A stretch of DNA of 64,000 bases from Magnetococcus marinus MC-1 (GTDB taxonomy: Bacteria > Pseudomonadota > Magnetococcia > Magnetococcales > Magnetococcaceae), in assembly GCF_000014865.1 (NCBI RefSeq), contig NC_008576.1:3811001-3875000 (forward strand). Reading direction: 5' to 3'. Positions 1 to 8,675 of the stretch are shown here, piece after piece. Every line of letters starts with the position of its first letter. Within the stretch, counting starts at the first letter, position 1. Below the pieces are notes generated by a model that did no database searches, was not told the origin of the DNA, and saw only the letters and a program-made list of their open reading frames with translations. The position numbers were made by a program, and so were the translations under genes.

Positions 1-955
1 CATTCAAGATGATGGGTAAGAGCTGTGCATCCCCTTGCACATCGTGCTGCTCTATGAGCTTCATAATTTGCTCACTTAACCGGTAGAGTTGCTCCACATG
101 CTCCATGGCCGGATAGTGGCAGCGATAATCCAACAGGTTATGGGCCTGTTTCGACAGCAGTTTGGCGATGCGCTCATTAGCCTGCGCGGGAGTATCGGTA
201 ATATTTTGGTACCAACGCCAATCTTTAAGAATCTGAGGGGCGGTACCTGTGACCTGAAACTGCCCGCCCACCACCTCTAGCACATCCCTTTGCGAGATAA
301 ATTTTTTATCGCAGAGGGGAAACATTAAATTTTCCTCAACCCAATTTATGACCGGTTTTTTTAACCCTGACAGGGTTTGTAAATGGGGGCCAAACAGTGC
401 AGCAAGACGTTGACACTGTTGCGCATAAGGGCTTTGTGCGTCGACCAACCGTTTAGCGGCCAGATAGCGTAAAAAATCGGGAAAGGCCGAGAGGGTATCA
501 ATGGTGGTGAGCAACAAGATACCACCGGGGGCCACCAGTGGCAGCACCTGCGCAAGAAACCCTTTGGGATCCTGCTGGCACTCGATGGTACGTTCACACC
601 ATACCACATCATACTGTTGCGACCATTGGCGCGACTCAAACAGTTCGGTAATAATTTCGCAGCGGGTATGGGCGGCATAGCTCTGAGCGATCTGTTGCAG
701 AGTGGGGGTACAGAAGGGATTGGCTTCTAAAAAAGTATAGCTGGCGGGCCGTTGCTCCAAAATATAACGGGCATGCGCACCCTGGGCCGGGCCGATTTCC
801 AATACCGATTTACCCGCCAAAAGACCAGGCGGCAACCCCAATTGCATAAACAGCGCCCGACGTGTCGCAAAGAGCTGCGTTAAATCTCGCACATGCACCT
901 GCGCTGGGATCAAACGCCCCTCCTGTGCATAATAGTTTACATATCTGTTTTGCAT
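1..955 (-). CDS. class I SAM-dependent methyltransferase (3' end outside window)
   Basis: Partial gene running off the left edge; about 318 codons are visible. The start ATG follows a GGGAG ribosome-binding site about 8 nt upstream. Residues 51-59 read VLEIGPAQG, the glycine-rich motif I that binds S-adenosylmethionine in Rossmann-fold methyltransferases, and an acidic/aromatic stretch (YDVVWCERTIEC) further on fits the motif II region. The substrate cannot be read from the sequence. The remaining C-terminal part looks helical and shows no second domain I recognise. The gene has no visible partner in the window; about 770 bp without a gene separate it from the next. The fold is fairly certain, the specificity unknown. 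Confidence 0.75.
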   Translation of the reverse strand, partial: MQNRYVNYYAQEGRLIPAQVHVRDLTQLFATRRALFMQLGLPPGLLAGKSVLEIGPAQGAHARYILEQRPASYTFLEANPFCTPTLQQIAQSYAAHTRCEIITELFESRQWSQQYDVVWCERTIECQQDPKGFLAQVLPLVAPGGILLLTTIDTLSAFPDFLRYLAAKRLVDAQSPYAQQCQRLAALFGPHLQTLSGLKKPVINWVEENLMFPLCDKKFISQRDVLEVVGGQFQVTGTAPQILKDWRWYQNITDTPAQANERIAKLLSKQAHNLLDYRCHYPAMEHVEQLYRLSEQIMKLIEQHDVQGDAQLLPIILN

Positions 956-1727
956 GGTTTCAACTCCCTATGGAAACCACTCAAGGGGATTACGGCTATG
1001 GCGAACAGGCCATGATGCGGCCACTACAAAAATGGATATTCGGGCGTCGGATTGTAGCACATCGAGCCCCGAAACCAATGCCTATCATGACATGGCTCAA
1101 ACATTGGCGTGACGTTTTACCTAATCACCCTCCATTGCGGCGGCCCCCCCTAACCATGAGAATCCTACCCAGTAAAAAATACCGCGCACAGGCGATCAAG
1201 TGGCCATGGCAATGCTCCTGCCCGCACGGCAAAACAGAGGGTATGGTGCTATAAAGTTACACGCAACCCCCCCCCTACACTACCTGCAACCTAGCACGCT
1301 AAAATAAATAAAATATATAAACTTTTGTTTTTCTTTCGGGTATGACATGCTCTCTCAGAATAGACCGCTGCAACCGAGGGTTGTAAATCCCTAACCACCT
1401 AGAGTTTGGTAACACATGATCCTATGGATGCTGCAAAAGATACCATCGGTGGGTAACGGACGCGGAACTGGAGTCCCTGTTTTTCTTGCAAGCACTCCTT
1501 AGGCAAGATGGCTCTGCTACCCGACGCTTAGACGGAGCAATCACACACGAGTCCGTCAATAAGCACTAAGGCACGCCATACGCGAGAGGCAGGTACGGTC
1601 GTCGCCTTTGCTTTTTTGCCCAAAAGGCGTCCTATTCTTTGCTTAACTTTACAGGGTTATGCAGGCGTTTATTCACTTATCCAGTGGAACATCGTGTCAC
1701 TGGCGATCATTCTGAGGAGAAAAATAG
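956..1727. other. gene-free stretch, possible structured leader of the next gene
   Basis: No convincing protein gene. The right half (about 1370-1630) has several stem-loops: GCTTA-GACGGA pairing with TCCGTC-aa-TAAGC (1526-1564), and CGCCTTT pairing with AAAAGGCG (1603-1629). It lies directly upstream of a secreted-protein gene, so it may be a long 5' leader or a small RNA. It did not match the riboswitch or housekeeping-RNA consensuses I know (GEMM, cobalamin, TPP, SAM, glycine, 6S, tmRNA, RNase P). The left half shows nothing notable. Confidence 0.3.
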
Positions 1728-2588
1728 ATGAAGCGGTATTTACGTGTCGTTGTTGCTGTGCCTATGATTTTTGGCGCTTTTCAGGTTGGGAGTGCCAAGG
1801 CTGCCAGCTATCAGCCAGCCGTGTCGTATAACGAGTATTCAGAAACAAAGCTGGAGAAATGTTATCAGGAAAAATTCTTCGGCGAAAAAATAAAAAAGTG
1901 CATTAAAGCGGGCACCATTGGTGGCGGCGTTAATGGGCAAGCCAGCCTACTAACTTTTGCCAATGAGGATACCGGCGAGATCGGTGCCGTGCTGCTGGCC
2001 GAGCAAAACTTTGTGGTCAATCTCTTTGGGACTAAAATAGAAGTTGGGGCTATCTGCCAGTATAACAACAGCAAAAAAGCTGAAACGGGGGTTTTCTTAG
2101 GTTACAGCCTTTCAACGCCTGCCATTCCTAGCGTCAGCATCAAAGATATCGTGGTCGCGGTAATCACCCGAGCAGCGGCGGCTAAAGTGGGTTCCATGGC
2201 CAATAAGGCTGCAACCGCCAAGGTTAGTAACGGCAAGGCTTCCAGCGGTTATGCAGGGGCTGTGGCCAGCGCGAGCTTTAATCAGTTGATGAGCGCTGGA
2301 GTGTCGGGGTGTACCCTTAATACGCCTGATATGAAACTCTTTAGCGGCATCAAGGGCGTTGATCTCTTTAAAGCCGGCATCCAGTTCACCATGGTCGCGG
2401 ATAAAATCAACATCAACACCAGTACCGGTAGTGCGTCGGTGGTTTTAACAGCCACCTCTGAAGCGATTGCGAAGGTAGGTGGTGAGAAAGTGAGTTTTAG
2501 TGTAGCTGGCCAAAAAGTAAAATGGTCACTACCCGGTTTTGAGGTTAAAGAGGGTGTCACCCTTATGAAAAAAACCATCCAACATTGA
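1728..2588 (+). CDS. secreted orphan protein, function unknown
   Basis: 286 residues. The start ATG has a GAGGAG-type ribosome-binding site just upstream. The N-terminus (MKRYLRVVVAVPMIFGAF...) is a classical Sec signal peptide with a probable cut after the SAKA/A at about residue 25. The mature protein has four cysteines (near residues 45, 58, 109 and 197) that could form disulfides in the periplasm or outside the cell. It also has alanine/serine/glycine-rich segments (about 150-190) and a beta-strand-like C-terminal third. I do not recognise a family. It is followed by a strong intrinsic terminator and preceded by an unusually long leader, so it is probably a single-gene unit. Confidence 0.75.
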   Translation: MKRYLRVVVAVPMIFGAFQVGSAKAASYQPAVSYNEYSETKLEKCYQEKFFGEKIKKCIKAGTIGGGVNGQASLLTFANEDTGEIGAVLLAEQNFVVNLFGTKIEVGAICQYNNSKKAETGVFLGYSLSTPAIPSVSIKDIVVAVITRAAAAKVGSMANKAATAKVSNGKASSGYAGAVASASFNQLMSAGVSGCTLNTPDMKLFSGIKGVDLFKAGIQFTMVADKININTSTGSASVVLTATSEAIAKVGGEKVSFSVAGQKVKWSLPGFEVKEGVTLMKKTIQH

Positions 2589-2733
2589 TGTATGGTTTTC
2601 ACCCGATTGGCGTAAAAAAACGTCTTAAGAAACAACGATGAACGCATACTCTATGGTATGGATAAGGGGTTAGCTTGCATTGATCCGATTTCCTTAGAGC
2701 TTAGCGAGAGATCTGAAATATCTCTAAAAATGG

Positions 2734-2800
2734 GCACTAAAATCGTACACCGTCACGTCCTGTAACCGTGATTCACGTATGGTTTTAGTGCTTTTTTTTT
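2734..2800 (+). terminator. intrinsic terminator after the secreted-protein gene
   Basis: A 9-bp perfect outer stem (GCACTAAAA / TTTTAGTGC) encloses a longer imperfect hairpin and is followed by nine T residues. A second small stem-loop (AGAGAT / ATCTCT) lies just upstream at about 2707-2725. Confidence 0.85.
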
Positions 2801-3193
2801 CAGCAATCGTTGTATAAAAATGAGCATTCCATAAACCCTAGGGCAGCATTTTTATCAAGATCAGCGACCCGCTGACGTTCCCAATAACACCATAATAAAC
2901 CCTAATGATTGATTGGATGAAGAAGCCCCGTGATTGAGCTGGGTCCAGTTAAGCCCATAAGCAGGTGCTGGTTTATGAGGGCAAAAGTGTTCCTGCTTTG
3001 TCAGGACGGCGCCTCATCCCCATCTTTAGGCAAGGTCTTGGCATATTCTTCAACCACAAAATAATAAAGGCTATTTTTACATTCCCATCAATGGAACCTC
3101 TCTTGATTGGCACACTCTAAGGCGGGTAATTTGATCATTCTTCTTGGCACTGGAGCAGTCGTGCACCCCCCCCATAATAGCCAAACCGTACGC
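2801..3193. other. intergenic, nothing recognised
   Basis: Between the terminator and the hydrolase gene I see only a short leftward open stretch (about 25 codons, ending PKDGDEAPS) without a start codon; it may be a remnant. No repeat or RNA motif stands out. Confidence 0.3.
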
Positions 3194-4129
3194 ATGCTCA
3201 TGACAGCCGTTATGGATAACAAGGGGCGCTTCAGCGTGCGTTACAATCCCCTGACGCTTCTAACTTCCATTGCTCACCGCTGGCTTCTGCACGCCTTTCG
3301 CATTCGTCAGCGCGGTTATGCGGCTCCGCCGATCAAAGACGGCTTGCATGCCCACCAAGTACAGTTCCCTACCGCCAACGGTAAAAATCTCATAGGCTGG
3401 TGGTGTGATCCAGGCCAAAGAGGTACAGTGGTCGTCATGATGCACGGTTGGGGAGCCAACGCCTCCCACCTGTTTCCCTTGGCTCAAGCTTTTGTCGCTG
3501 CGGGCCACCCTGTGTTGCTGTTTGACGCCCGCTGCCATGGGCTGAGCGATGATGACGGTTTTGCCTCCTTACCCCGTTTTAGTGAGGATATTTTGGCGGC
3601 ACTGCATTATTTAGCCTCCCTTGGTCACACCACTCCTCTGCTGTTGGGGCACTCCGTAGGAGCAGGCGCGGCCCTGTTGGCGGCAACCCGTTGGAAATCG
3701 CTACAGGGCGTTGTGAGCATCTCGGCGTTTGCCCATCCGCAGGAGATGATGCGGCGCTGCCTGCGCGGCTGGCACATCCCCTATTGGCCCATTGGAGGAT
3801 GGCTGCTTCGCCACGTTCAACGCATCATCGGCCACCGATTTGATGACATTGCCCCCATCCACACCATACGCCAACTGGAAATTCCTCTGCTGCTTATCCA
3901 TGGCGAAGCCGACACCACTGTGCCCGTGGCCGACGCCCAGCGCCTGCATAGGGCCAACCCCCTATCCGAGCTGTTCGTGCTGCCCGAGGCCGGACATAAC
4001 CGGGTGGAGGAGCTGCTGCCCCATACAGAGCAGCTACTGGCTTGGATCGCGGCATTGAACCCAACCGCAATAAGCCGCGCGCAGAGCGAGCCCATCCCTA
4101 CCGTTTATTCCAAGAAAGTGTCGCTATGA
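3194..4129 (+). CDS. alpha/beta hydrolase
   Basis: 311 residues from the chosen ATG; a TTG 87 bases upstream and two later ATGs are possible, and none has a clear ribosome-binding site. The alpha/beta hydrolase fold is clear. It has an oxyanion-hole HGWG motif (about residue 84), the nucleophile elbow GHSVGAG with the catalytic serine at about 154, the acidic residue in GEADTTVP (about 240) and the histidine in EAGHN (about 268). It is probably a cytoplasmic esterase/lipase-like enzyme; the substrate is unknown. Its stop overlaps the start of the next gene (ATGA), so the two are translationally coupled, which hints at a shared role in handling a small acid or ester. Confidence 0.8.
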   Translation: MLMTAVMDNKGRFSVRYNPLTLLTSIAHRWLLHAFRIRQRGYAAPPIKDGLHAHQVQFPTANGKNLIGWWCDPGQRGTVVVMMHGWGANASHLFPLAQAFVAAGHPVLLFDARCHGLSDDDGFASLPRFSEDILAALHYLASLGHTTPLLLGHSVGAGAALLAATRWKSLQGVVSISAFAHPQEMMRRCLRGWHIPYWPIGGWLLRHVQRIIGHRFDDIAPIHTIRQLEIPLLLIHGEADTTVPVADAQRLHRANPLSELFVLPEAGHNRVEELLPHTEQLLAWIAALNPTAISRAQSEPIPTVYSKKVSL

Positions 4130-5079
4130 TAAGCCCACCAAGACTTCCCTTCCTGCCCATCTCCATCTTTGCCACGGTTATGGGTTTGGCTGGTTTGAGT
4201 ATCGCTTGGACAAAGGCGGAACCGTTGCTCAAGTTAGCCACCCTCAGCCCGCTGCTTATGGGGCTGACGGGTACCCTGTTTGTGGTGTTACTGTTGCTCT
4301 ATGTTGTCAAGGTTGTTAGACATCCAGAGGCCGTCCGTGCTGAGCTGCACCACCCCATCAAATTGAGCTTTTTTCCCACCATCTCCATTAGTTTACTACT
4401 GCTCTCGATTGTTACCCTGCATCTGATGCCGCACCTCTCAAAAGGGCTGTGGTTGCTCGGTGCAGGGCTTCATCTTGGCCTGACCCTCTATGTGTTGAGC
4501 GCTTGGCTTAATCATGATCATTTTGAGATCAAGCACATGAACCCATCGTGGTTTATACCTGTGGTTGGCAATATTGTTATCCCGCTGGCGGGTGTGGAAC
4601 ATGGCTATCTAGAGCCTTCGTGGTTTTTTTTTAGTATTGGCCTGCTCTTTTGGTTGGTATTGATGGTCATTGTCTTTTATCGTCTGTTTTTCCATCCTCC
4701 GCTGCCAGACAAGTTAATGCCCACCCTGTTTATTCTGATCGCACCACCAGCGGTGGGTTTTCTTGCTTATCTCAAGTTAACTGGTGAGTTGGATGCCTTT
4801 GCCCGAATACTCTATTATGCCGGGCTGTTCCTAACGCTGATGCTCTTTACACAGATTAGACGTTTCACCCGTTTAAAATTCTTTCTCTCTTGGTGGGCCT
4901 ACTCCTTTCCGCTGGCGGCCATCACGGTGGCTACACTGGTGATGCAGCAGCGTTTGAATACACTCTTTTATCTATGGTTGAGCATGCTGCTGATGGGGAT
5001 CCTCTGCCTTGTTATTCTGGGCCTAGCGGTGCGCACCGGTTTGGCCGTCTATCGGCGGGAAATCTGTGTGGAGGAGTAA
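4126..5079 (+). CDS. TehA/SLAC1-type anion channel or exporter
   Basis: 317 residues, almost entirely hydrophobic, with about ten predicted membrane helices. Length, helix density and the late WWAYSFPLAA segment fit the voltage-dependent anion channel / tellurite resistance TehA family (PF03595). The start overlaps the stop of the hydrolase (ATGA), and a longer in-frame start further upstream inside the hydrolase gene is less likely. The family moves monovalent anions or dicarboxylates across the inner membrane; which one cannot be told here. It is followed at once by the repeat-rich remnant region, so it marks the left edge of the accessory island. Confidence 0.75.
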   Translation: MISPPRLPFLPISIFATVMGLAGLSIAWTKAEPLLKLATLSPLLMGLTGTLFVVLLLLYVVKVVRHPEAVRAELHHPIKLSFFPTISISLLLLSIVTLHLMPHLSKGLWLLGAGLHLGLTLYVLSAWLNHDHFEIKHMNPSWFIPVVGNIVIPLAGVEHGYLEPSWFFFSIGLLFWLVLMVIVFYRLFFHPPLPDKLMPTLFILIAPPAVGFLAYLKLTGELDAFARILYYAGLFLTLMLFTQIRRFTRLKFFLSWWAYSFPLAAITVATLVMQQRLNTLFYLWLSMLLMGILCLVILGLAVRTGLAVYRREICVEE

Positions 5080-5142
5080 GTGTAAAAGGTCGATTCAAAC
5101 AAGTTCCGCAAATGAGTTCCGTGAGTTCCGGTGAGTTCCGGT

Positions 5143-5690
5143 GAGTTCCGGGGACATACACTTTATTAGTGATTCGCGCAAATGAGTTCCGGGAGTTGGA
5201 GTTCCGTGGGAGTTCCGGGGACATACACTTTATTGGGGAGTTCCGGGGACATACACTTTATTGGGGAGTTCCGGGGACATACACTTTATTGGGGAGTTCC
5301 GGGGACATACACTTTATTGGATTGGGTAGACGATTGGGAGGCTTATTTAGTGGGAGTTCCGGGGACATACACTTTATTGGATTGGGTAGACGATTGGGAG
5401 GCTTATTTAGAAGTCGGTAGTCGTCGTGAGGAACAAAATGGAGTTGGAGTTCCGGGGACATACACTTTATTGGATTGGGTAGACGATTGGGAGGCTTATT
5501 TAGAAGCCGGTAGTCGTCGTGAGGAACAGATGCTGATTCAACTGCGTGAACGAACAGGTCGGCCAATGGGCAGCGAAGCGTTTACAAAGCGATTAGAGCA
5601 GCAGACGGTACAGAAGCTTGGTAAGCAGAAACTGGGACCAAAGTCAAAAAAGAGTGTTGATCATGAATAAAATGTATGTCCCCGGAATTC
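5143..5690 (+). repeat. seven direct copies and one inverted copy of a REP-like motif with nested extensions
   Basis: The 22-mer TTCCGGGGACATACACTTTA+TT occurs at 5146, 5213, 5241, 5269, 5297, 5357 and 5450. An inverted near-copy (TATGTCCCCGGAA) lies at about 5676-5688. Spacing is 67 bp, then 28 bp three times, then 60 and 93 bp. Copies 5, 6 and 7 are followed by progressively longer identical stretches of the transposase tail. The motif is of the kind found next to REP-associated tyrosine transposases in proteobacteria. Confidence 0.85.
5468..5670 (+). pseudogene. C-terminal remnant of a REP-associated tyrosine transposase (RAYT)
   Basis: About 67 codons matching the end of RAYT / TnpA_REP proteins: DDWEAYL, then the family's typical GRPMGSEAF...LE tail and a basic C-terminus (KLGPKSKK). 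The catalytic HUH and tyrosine region is missing. Two shorter copies of the same tail lie upstream (from about 5315 and 5375), each starting with the REP-like motif, and all are fused in one open frame that begins near 5182. That frame looks open only because the repeat unit happens to lack stops. No function is expected. The inverted motif copy directly follows the stop codon. Confidence 0.7.
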
Positions 5691-5714
5691 TCCAACTTCC
5701 CCTTCCTTTACAAA

Positions 5715-6083
5715 TCAATTAAATAGATGATCAATCTCGTCGCCCGATGTCGTATAGTGCAGATCAGTCCGCCAGACAACGGCATCATCTTCCAAACGGA
5801 AGAAAATCCGCAGCTGCCGCTTAATGGCATCTGAAAACAGCGTCCTATCCATATATACGACCGCCCGGTGGTCTTCTACCGAGTAAACAACTCGCCCCCT
5901 CGGTACGTCCATATACTCTCTGAAGCGCAGATCCGGAAATAGACTGGTGTAACCTTTATCGCTGTCCCAAAAATCGGCATGATTATCAGGGCTGTCGATA
6001 ATGCCAACATGCTCCACACCTTCGCTGACGGCCCTTGCCTTGCCGAACACCGTCCCTTTGTAGACCCAGAAAATCCCGATCAT
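5715..6083 (-). CDS. hypothetical protein coupled to the DUF2779 nuclease
   Basis: 122 residues from an ATG that overlaps the stop of the upstream nuclease gene by one base (TGATG), so the two are translationally coupled. The protein is soluble, acidic and rich in aromatic residues (FWDSDKGYTSLFPDLRF; DDAVVWRTDLHYT). I do not recognise a family. It is the last gene of the leftward WYL regulator / nuclease operon. Being coupled to a nuclease, it could be an accessory or inhibitor subunit, but that is inference from position only. The stop lies 45 bases from the inverted REP-like motif. Confidence 0.6.
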   Translation of the reverse strand: MIGIFWVYKGTVFGKARAVSEGVEHVGIIDSPDNHADFWDSDKGYTSLFPDLRFREYMDVPRGRVVYSVEDHRAVVYMDRTLFSDAIKRQLRIFFRLEDDAVVWRTDLHYTTSGDEIDHLFN

Positions 6084-7585
6084 CAATGATCAATTCCGGT
6101 CGAAAGTTTCCAGGTAAAAACCATCTCAACTAAGACCTGGTGTATCTTCACCATCGCTTCAGTGTCGCGCTTACAATATTTCAACAAATTGCATCGCAAC
6201 AATTCGAGCTTAATCGGATCTGTCTCGGAACACATCAAGTGATAGGCATCCATCGCCATCCCACCATTTGAAATCTCAAGATCTTTGTAGGACATATCCG
6301 GGACAAATGCAGGCAGAACGTTCTTGATCGAATTCGACCCGTATTGCTGCCAGCGATATGCGTAGCGTTTACGGAAAGGCACGATAAGGTCCATAACGCG
6401 ATCATGGATGTGGTTCAGATCTTCAGCGTGCTCCGGGAAGTCTTGACTCATTTCCTTGATACGAGTCTTTTCAAAAGCCATATTGAAGGTCAGCACGCAA
6501 GAATCCTTAGGGATTTGCTCCAACATCGCCTTGATCAGATCTGGACGTGGATCAACGTTCGGTTCCGCCAGAAACTCATAGTGCTCGACGGCCCCGCCTT
6601 CTTGTCGCTGGATATGCAACGAATACTGAAACGGGATCTGCTGATAAGGGCGCATTCCATCGTGGAGCGGAACCGGCGACATAAAGGTTTCGAAATCAAA
6701 ATGACAGAGCGGATACCAGAGGTTGCCAAGGAACTCTTGTATCCCATCAGTGTCAACCTGCTCGTCCTGATTCAGATGCATCTCAACCTGGAAGCGTTGG
6801 CTGTCGTTTAGTTCATCCAGTGGAAGATCGGCAAAGGCTATCTGACCGCGATTGTAATAAGCAAACTTGTCGATACCCCGACCGCGCAGATCGAAGACCG
6901 AGTTTTCAGGGATGTGCTGCCAGCAGTGGCCTCGGAAATCACAGTCGTAGGGATCGGAACAGTGCGGTCCTATATCAACCAGCGGCATATCTCCTTCAAT
7001 CATGGACCGCATTGAGGAGATGTTATTTGCTACGTCCTGCTGCATCCCAACGACGTCAACCGTCAGATCGTTGATGGCAAAAAGCTTGTCAATTTCAATT
7101 TTTCCGTTGCGAACATACTGGTTATTGATATGTACGAGGCAAGATTTTTTAATCTTAATTCCGGCTCCTGCAAGCACATAATACTGAAGAGCGATATCAT
7201 GGTAATTGACAGCTTTCACCGCAGTTGAACTTTTTACCTCGTATAACTCCCATCCTTTATCACCCCGGTGCAGGATGTCGACCTTTACGAAGAGACCGTC
7301 ATGCTCAAACGAAGCCTCATAGATTGTCCTTACTCCCTTGGCAATCATATACCCCGTCATCTTGAGCTGCTCGGCAATCGACAGCCCTTCATATGGGACT
7401 TCAACCCCTCCCGGAAAAAGATTCTGAGCCAGGACACCTATATCCGTTCCGCTTGAAAAAATCGCTTGTTGAGTTGCGCTGATCTCGTCGCGCAGTTCTT
7501 TGTGGTGCTTATATAGGAAAAGGGATTTGTGACATTGTATGCCACGAATGTATTGGGATTTACTCAGGTAAAGACTTCGCTTCAT
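6083..7585 (-). CDS. DUF2779 protein: Cas4-like nuclease fused to a DEDD-type exonuclease
   Basis: 500 residues; ATG chosen because AGGAG lies 6 nt upstream. A 40-codon upstream extension overlaps the WYL gene and is rejected. The N-terminal half resembles the Cas4/RecB PD-(D/E)XK fold: D103 in VDIL, E116-V-K118 in ELYEVKSS, and Q134-Y135. Cysteines C18, C209, C215 and C221 are placed as in Fe-S-binding Cas4 enzymes. The C-terminal half shows an RNase H-like exonuclease pattern: HFDFETF (D297, E299), the TFNMAFEKTRI segment (about 366-376), a D399 region and CKRDTEAM (D474). The family as a whole is uncharacterised; a nuclease role is inferred from these residues. Located between a WYL regulator and a small coupled protein in an island, it is a plausible defence effector. 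Confidence 0.8.
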   Translation of the reverse strand: MKRSLYLSKSQYIRGIQCHKSLFLYKHHKELRDEISATQQAIFSSGTDIGVLAQNLFPGGVEVPYEGLSIAEQLKMTGYMIAKGVRTIYEASFEHDGLFVKVDILHRGDKGWELYEVKSSTAVKAVNYHDIALQYYVLAGAGIKIKKSCLVHINNQYVRNGKIEIDKLFAINDLTVDVVGMQQDVANNISSMRSMIEGDMPLVDIGPHCSDPYDCDFRGHCWQHIPENSVFDLRGRGIDKFAYYNRGQIAFADLPLDELNDSQRFQVEMHLNQDEQVDTDGIQEFLGNLWYPLCHFDFETFMSPVPLHDGMRPYQQIPFQYSLHIQRQEGGAVEHYEFLAEPNVDPRPDLIKAMLEQIPKDSCVLTFNMAFEKTRIKEMSQDFPEHAEDLNHIHDRVMDLIVPFRKRYAYRWQQYGSNSIKNVLPAFVPDMSYKDLEISNGGMAMDAYHLMCSETDPIKLELLRCNLLKYCKRDTEAMVKIHQVLVEMVFTWKLSTGIDH

Positions 7586-7613
7586 AAAATCTCCTGACTC
7601 AAAAAATCGAAAA

Positions 7614-8624
7614 TCAATCTTCGTAATAGCTTGCCATGTTCCGAACTGTCTCGGCAAACTCCTTGCGGAGGGATTTTGGAGAAACAACTTCGACATATTC
7701 ACCAAAACTCAACAGCCACCAGCGTAATTGATGGGTATCAAGAACTTCAGCTTCAACCAGAACATCGCCATTTTCCTGTTCAATAATCGTTTGGTTTAGG
7801 CTTAATGGACTCTCGTAAAGATGAGCCGCAGCATACTTGTCGAACAGGGCCTTGAGCTTGATCGTCTTCTCTCCTGGCAACGGGAATCCAAGCGCGCCAC
7901 TTTCCAGATAATCGTCGAGCTTGAACCCCTCCGGCTTTCTTGACGCTTCATGAATCATCTCGACAGCCTGAAAGCGATGAACAGCCAAGAGCTTTATATC
8001 GTCATAGTTCCAAAGTGTCGCAACCAGATACAAAACCGGATCTGCAGCAACCAGGCCCAGCGGGTTGACTGTATACTCGACTGGATCATCTGCCCCTTTC
8101 TTTAAATACATCGCTTTGAATCGCCGATCCCGGAATAGCGACTCGTAAACAATTTCAAGTAGGTCCGCATCGACATCCGGAGGTAGTAACGGCTGAGTTC
8201 TTGGAACAACTCTTACTTTGTCCGGCCAGCCACCATAACTCTTGTCACCCAGTTCATCGAGAATTGCGTTCGCCCGTCGCAGATTCGGGGCCAGAGACTC
8301 AAGACAGCTCTTGGGCAGCAAACGGGTCATGAATTCACTGACCATCTTCAACGTCAGCGCACCGGTTCGATCCATCCCAGGAATATCAAAGGACATCGCT
8401 TCGCGATCCCATCGCCATGATATCGGCTTGCCCTGTTTGGCAGTAACCGGAAACACCTCCATCAATTCCTTCAAATCCCTTTGCACGGTTCGAAGATCAA
8501 CATTGAATCCTTCGCTTTCCAGCTCCTCCCGGATCGTGGCCGCGTCCTTCGGATGTCTGGAGGGCAAAAGCTGCAACATTTTCCACTGCCTGAGTAACGC
8601 ATAATATTTTTTCGGCTTTGTCAT
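7614..8624 (-). CDS. WYL-domain transcriptional regulator
   Basis: 336 residues. An N-terminal winged helix (about 10-75, with DLRTVQRDLKEL as likely recognition helix) is followed by a linker, a WYL-type domain (about 155-225, with YLVATLWNYDD and LAVHRF) and a C-terminal WCX-like part (about 255-330). WYL proteins of this architecture (BrxR/CapW group and DeoR-like relatives) are repressors that control phage-defence loci and are thought to sense a nucleic-acid ligand through the WYL pocket. It is the first gene of the leftward operon, with a 28-bp gap to the nuclease gene. It diverges from the Nmad operon across about 160 bp carrying two dyads it probably binds. Confidence 0.85.
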   Translation of the reverse strand: MTKPKKYYALLRQWKMLQLLPSRHPKDAATIREELESEGFNVDLRTVQRDLKELMEVFPVTAKQGKPISWRWDREAMSFDIPGMDRTGALTLKMVSEFMTRLLPKSCLESLAPNLRRANAILDELGDKSYGGWPDKVRVVPRTQPLLPPDVDADLLEIVYESLFRDRRFKAMYLKKGADDPVEYTVNPLGLVAADPVLYLVATLWNYDDIKLLAVHRFQAVEMIHEASRKPEGFKLDDYLESGALGFPLPGEKTIKLKALFDKYAAAHLYESPLSLNQTIIEQENGDVLVEAEVLDTHQLRWWLLSFGEYVEVVSPKSLRKEFAETVRNMASYYED

Positions 8625-8650
8625 GTCCCATATCCTTTATCACGTCATCC

Positions 8651-8665
8651 CGACAGAATGTGTCG
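8651..8665. promoter_or_regulatory. dyad operator 1 (near WYL gene transcription start)
   Basis: Perfect inverted repeat CGACA-gaatg-TGTCG just downstream of the leftward -10 box, where a bound repressor would block initiation or clearance. Candidate site of the WYL regulator (inference). Confidence 0.55.
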
Positions 8666-8675
8666 CACTCCAACA

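Noticed and set aside
862-1254. Rightward 130-codon frame
   Set aside because: Runs antisense across the start of the methyltransferase gene, no ribosome-binding site, low-complexity basic product.
1360-1630. Known riboswitch, 6S RNA, tmRNA or RNase P
   Set aside because: Core consensus elements of these RNAs are absent on both strands as far as I can see by eye.
2700-2800. Group II intron domain V (AACCGTGATTCACGTATGGTT)
   Set aside because: Resembles the lower stem of domain V, but the surrounding sequence is a longer hairpin with a T9 run, best explained as an intrinsic terminator; no intron ends present.
5143-5690. CRISPR array
   Set aside because: The repeated motif alternates with identical transposase-tail pieces rather than unique spacers, and spacing is irregular (28, 60, 67, 93 bp). 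No cas genes are near; the Cas4-like part belongs to DUF2779.
7586-7705. 40-residue N-terminal extension of the DUF2779 protein
   Set aside because: It overlaps the end of the WYL gene and lacks a ribosome-binding site; the internal ATG with AGGAG gives a normal family N-terminus.
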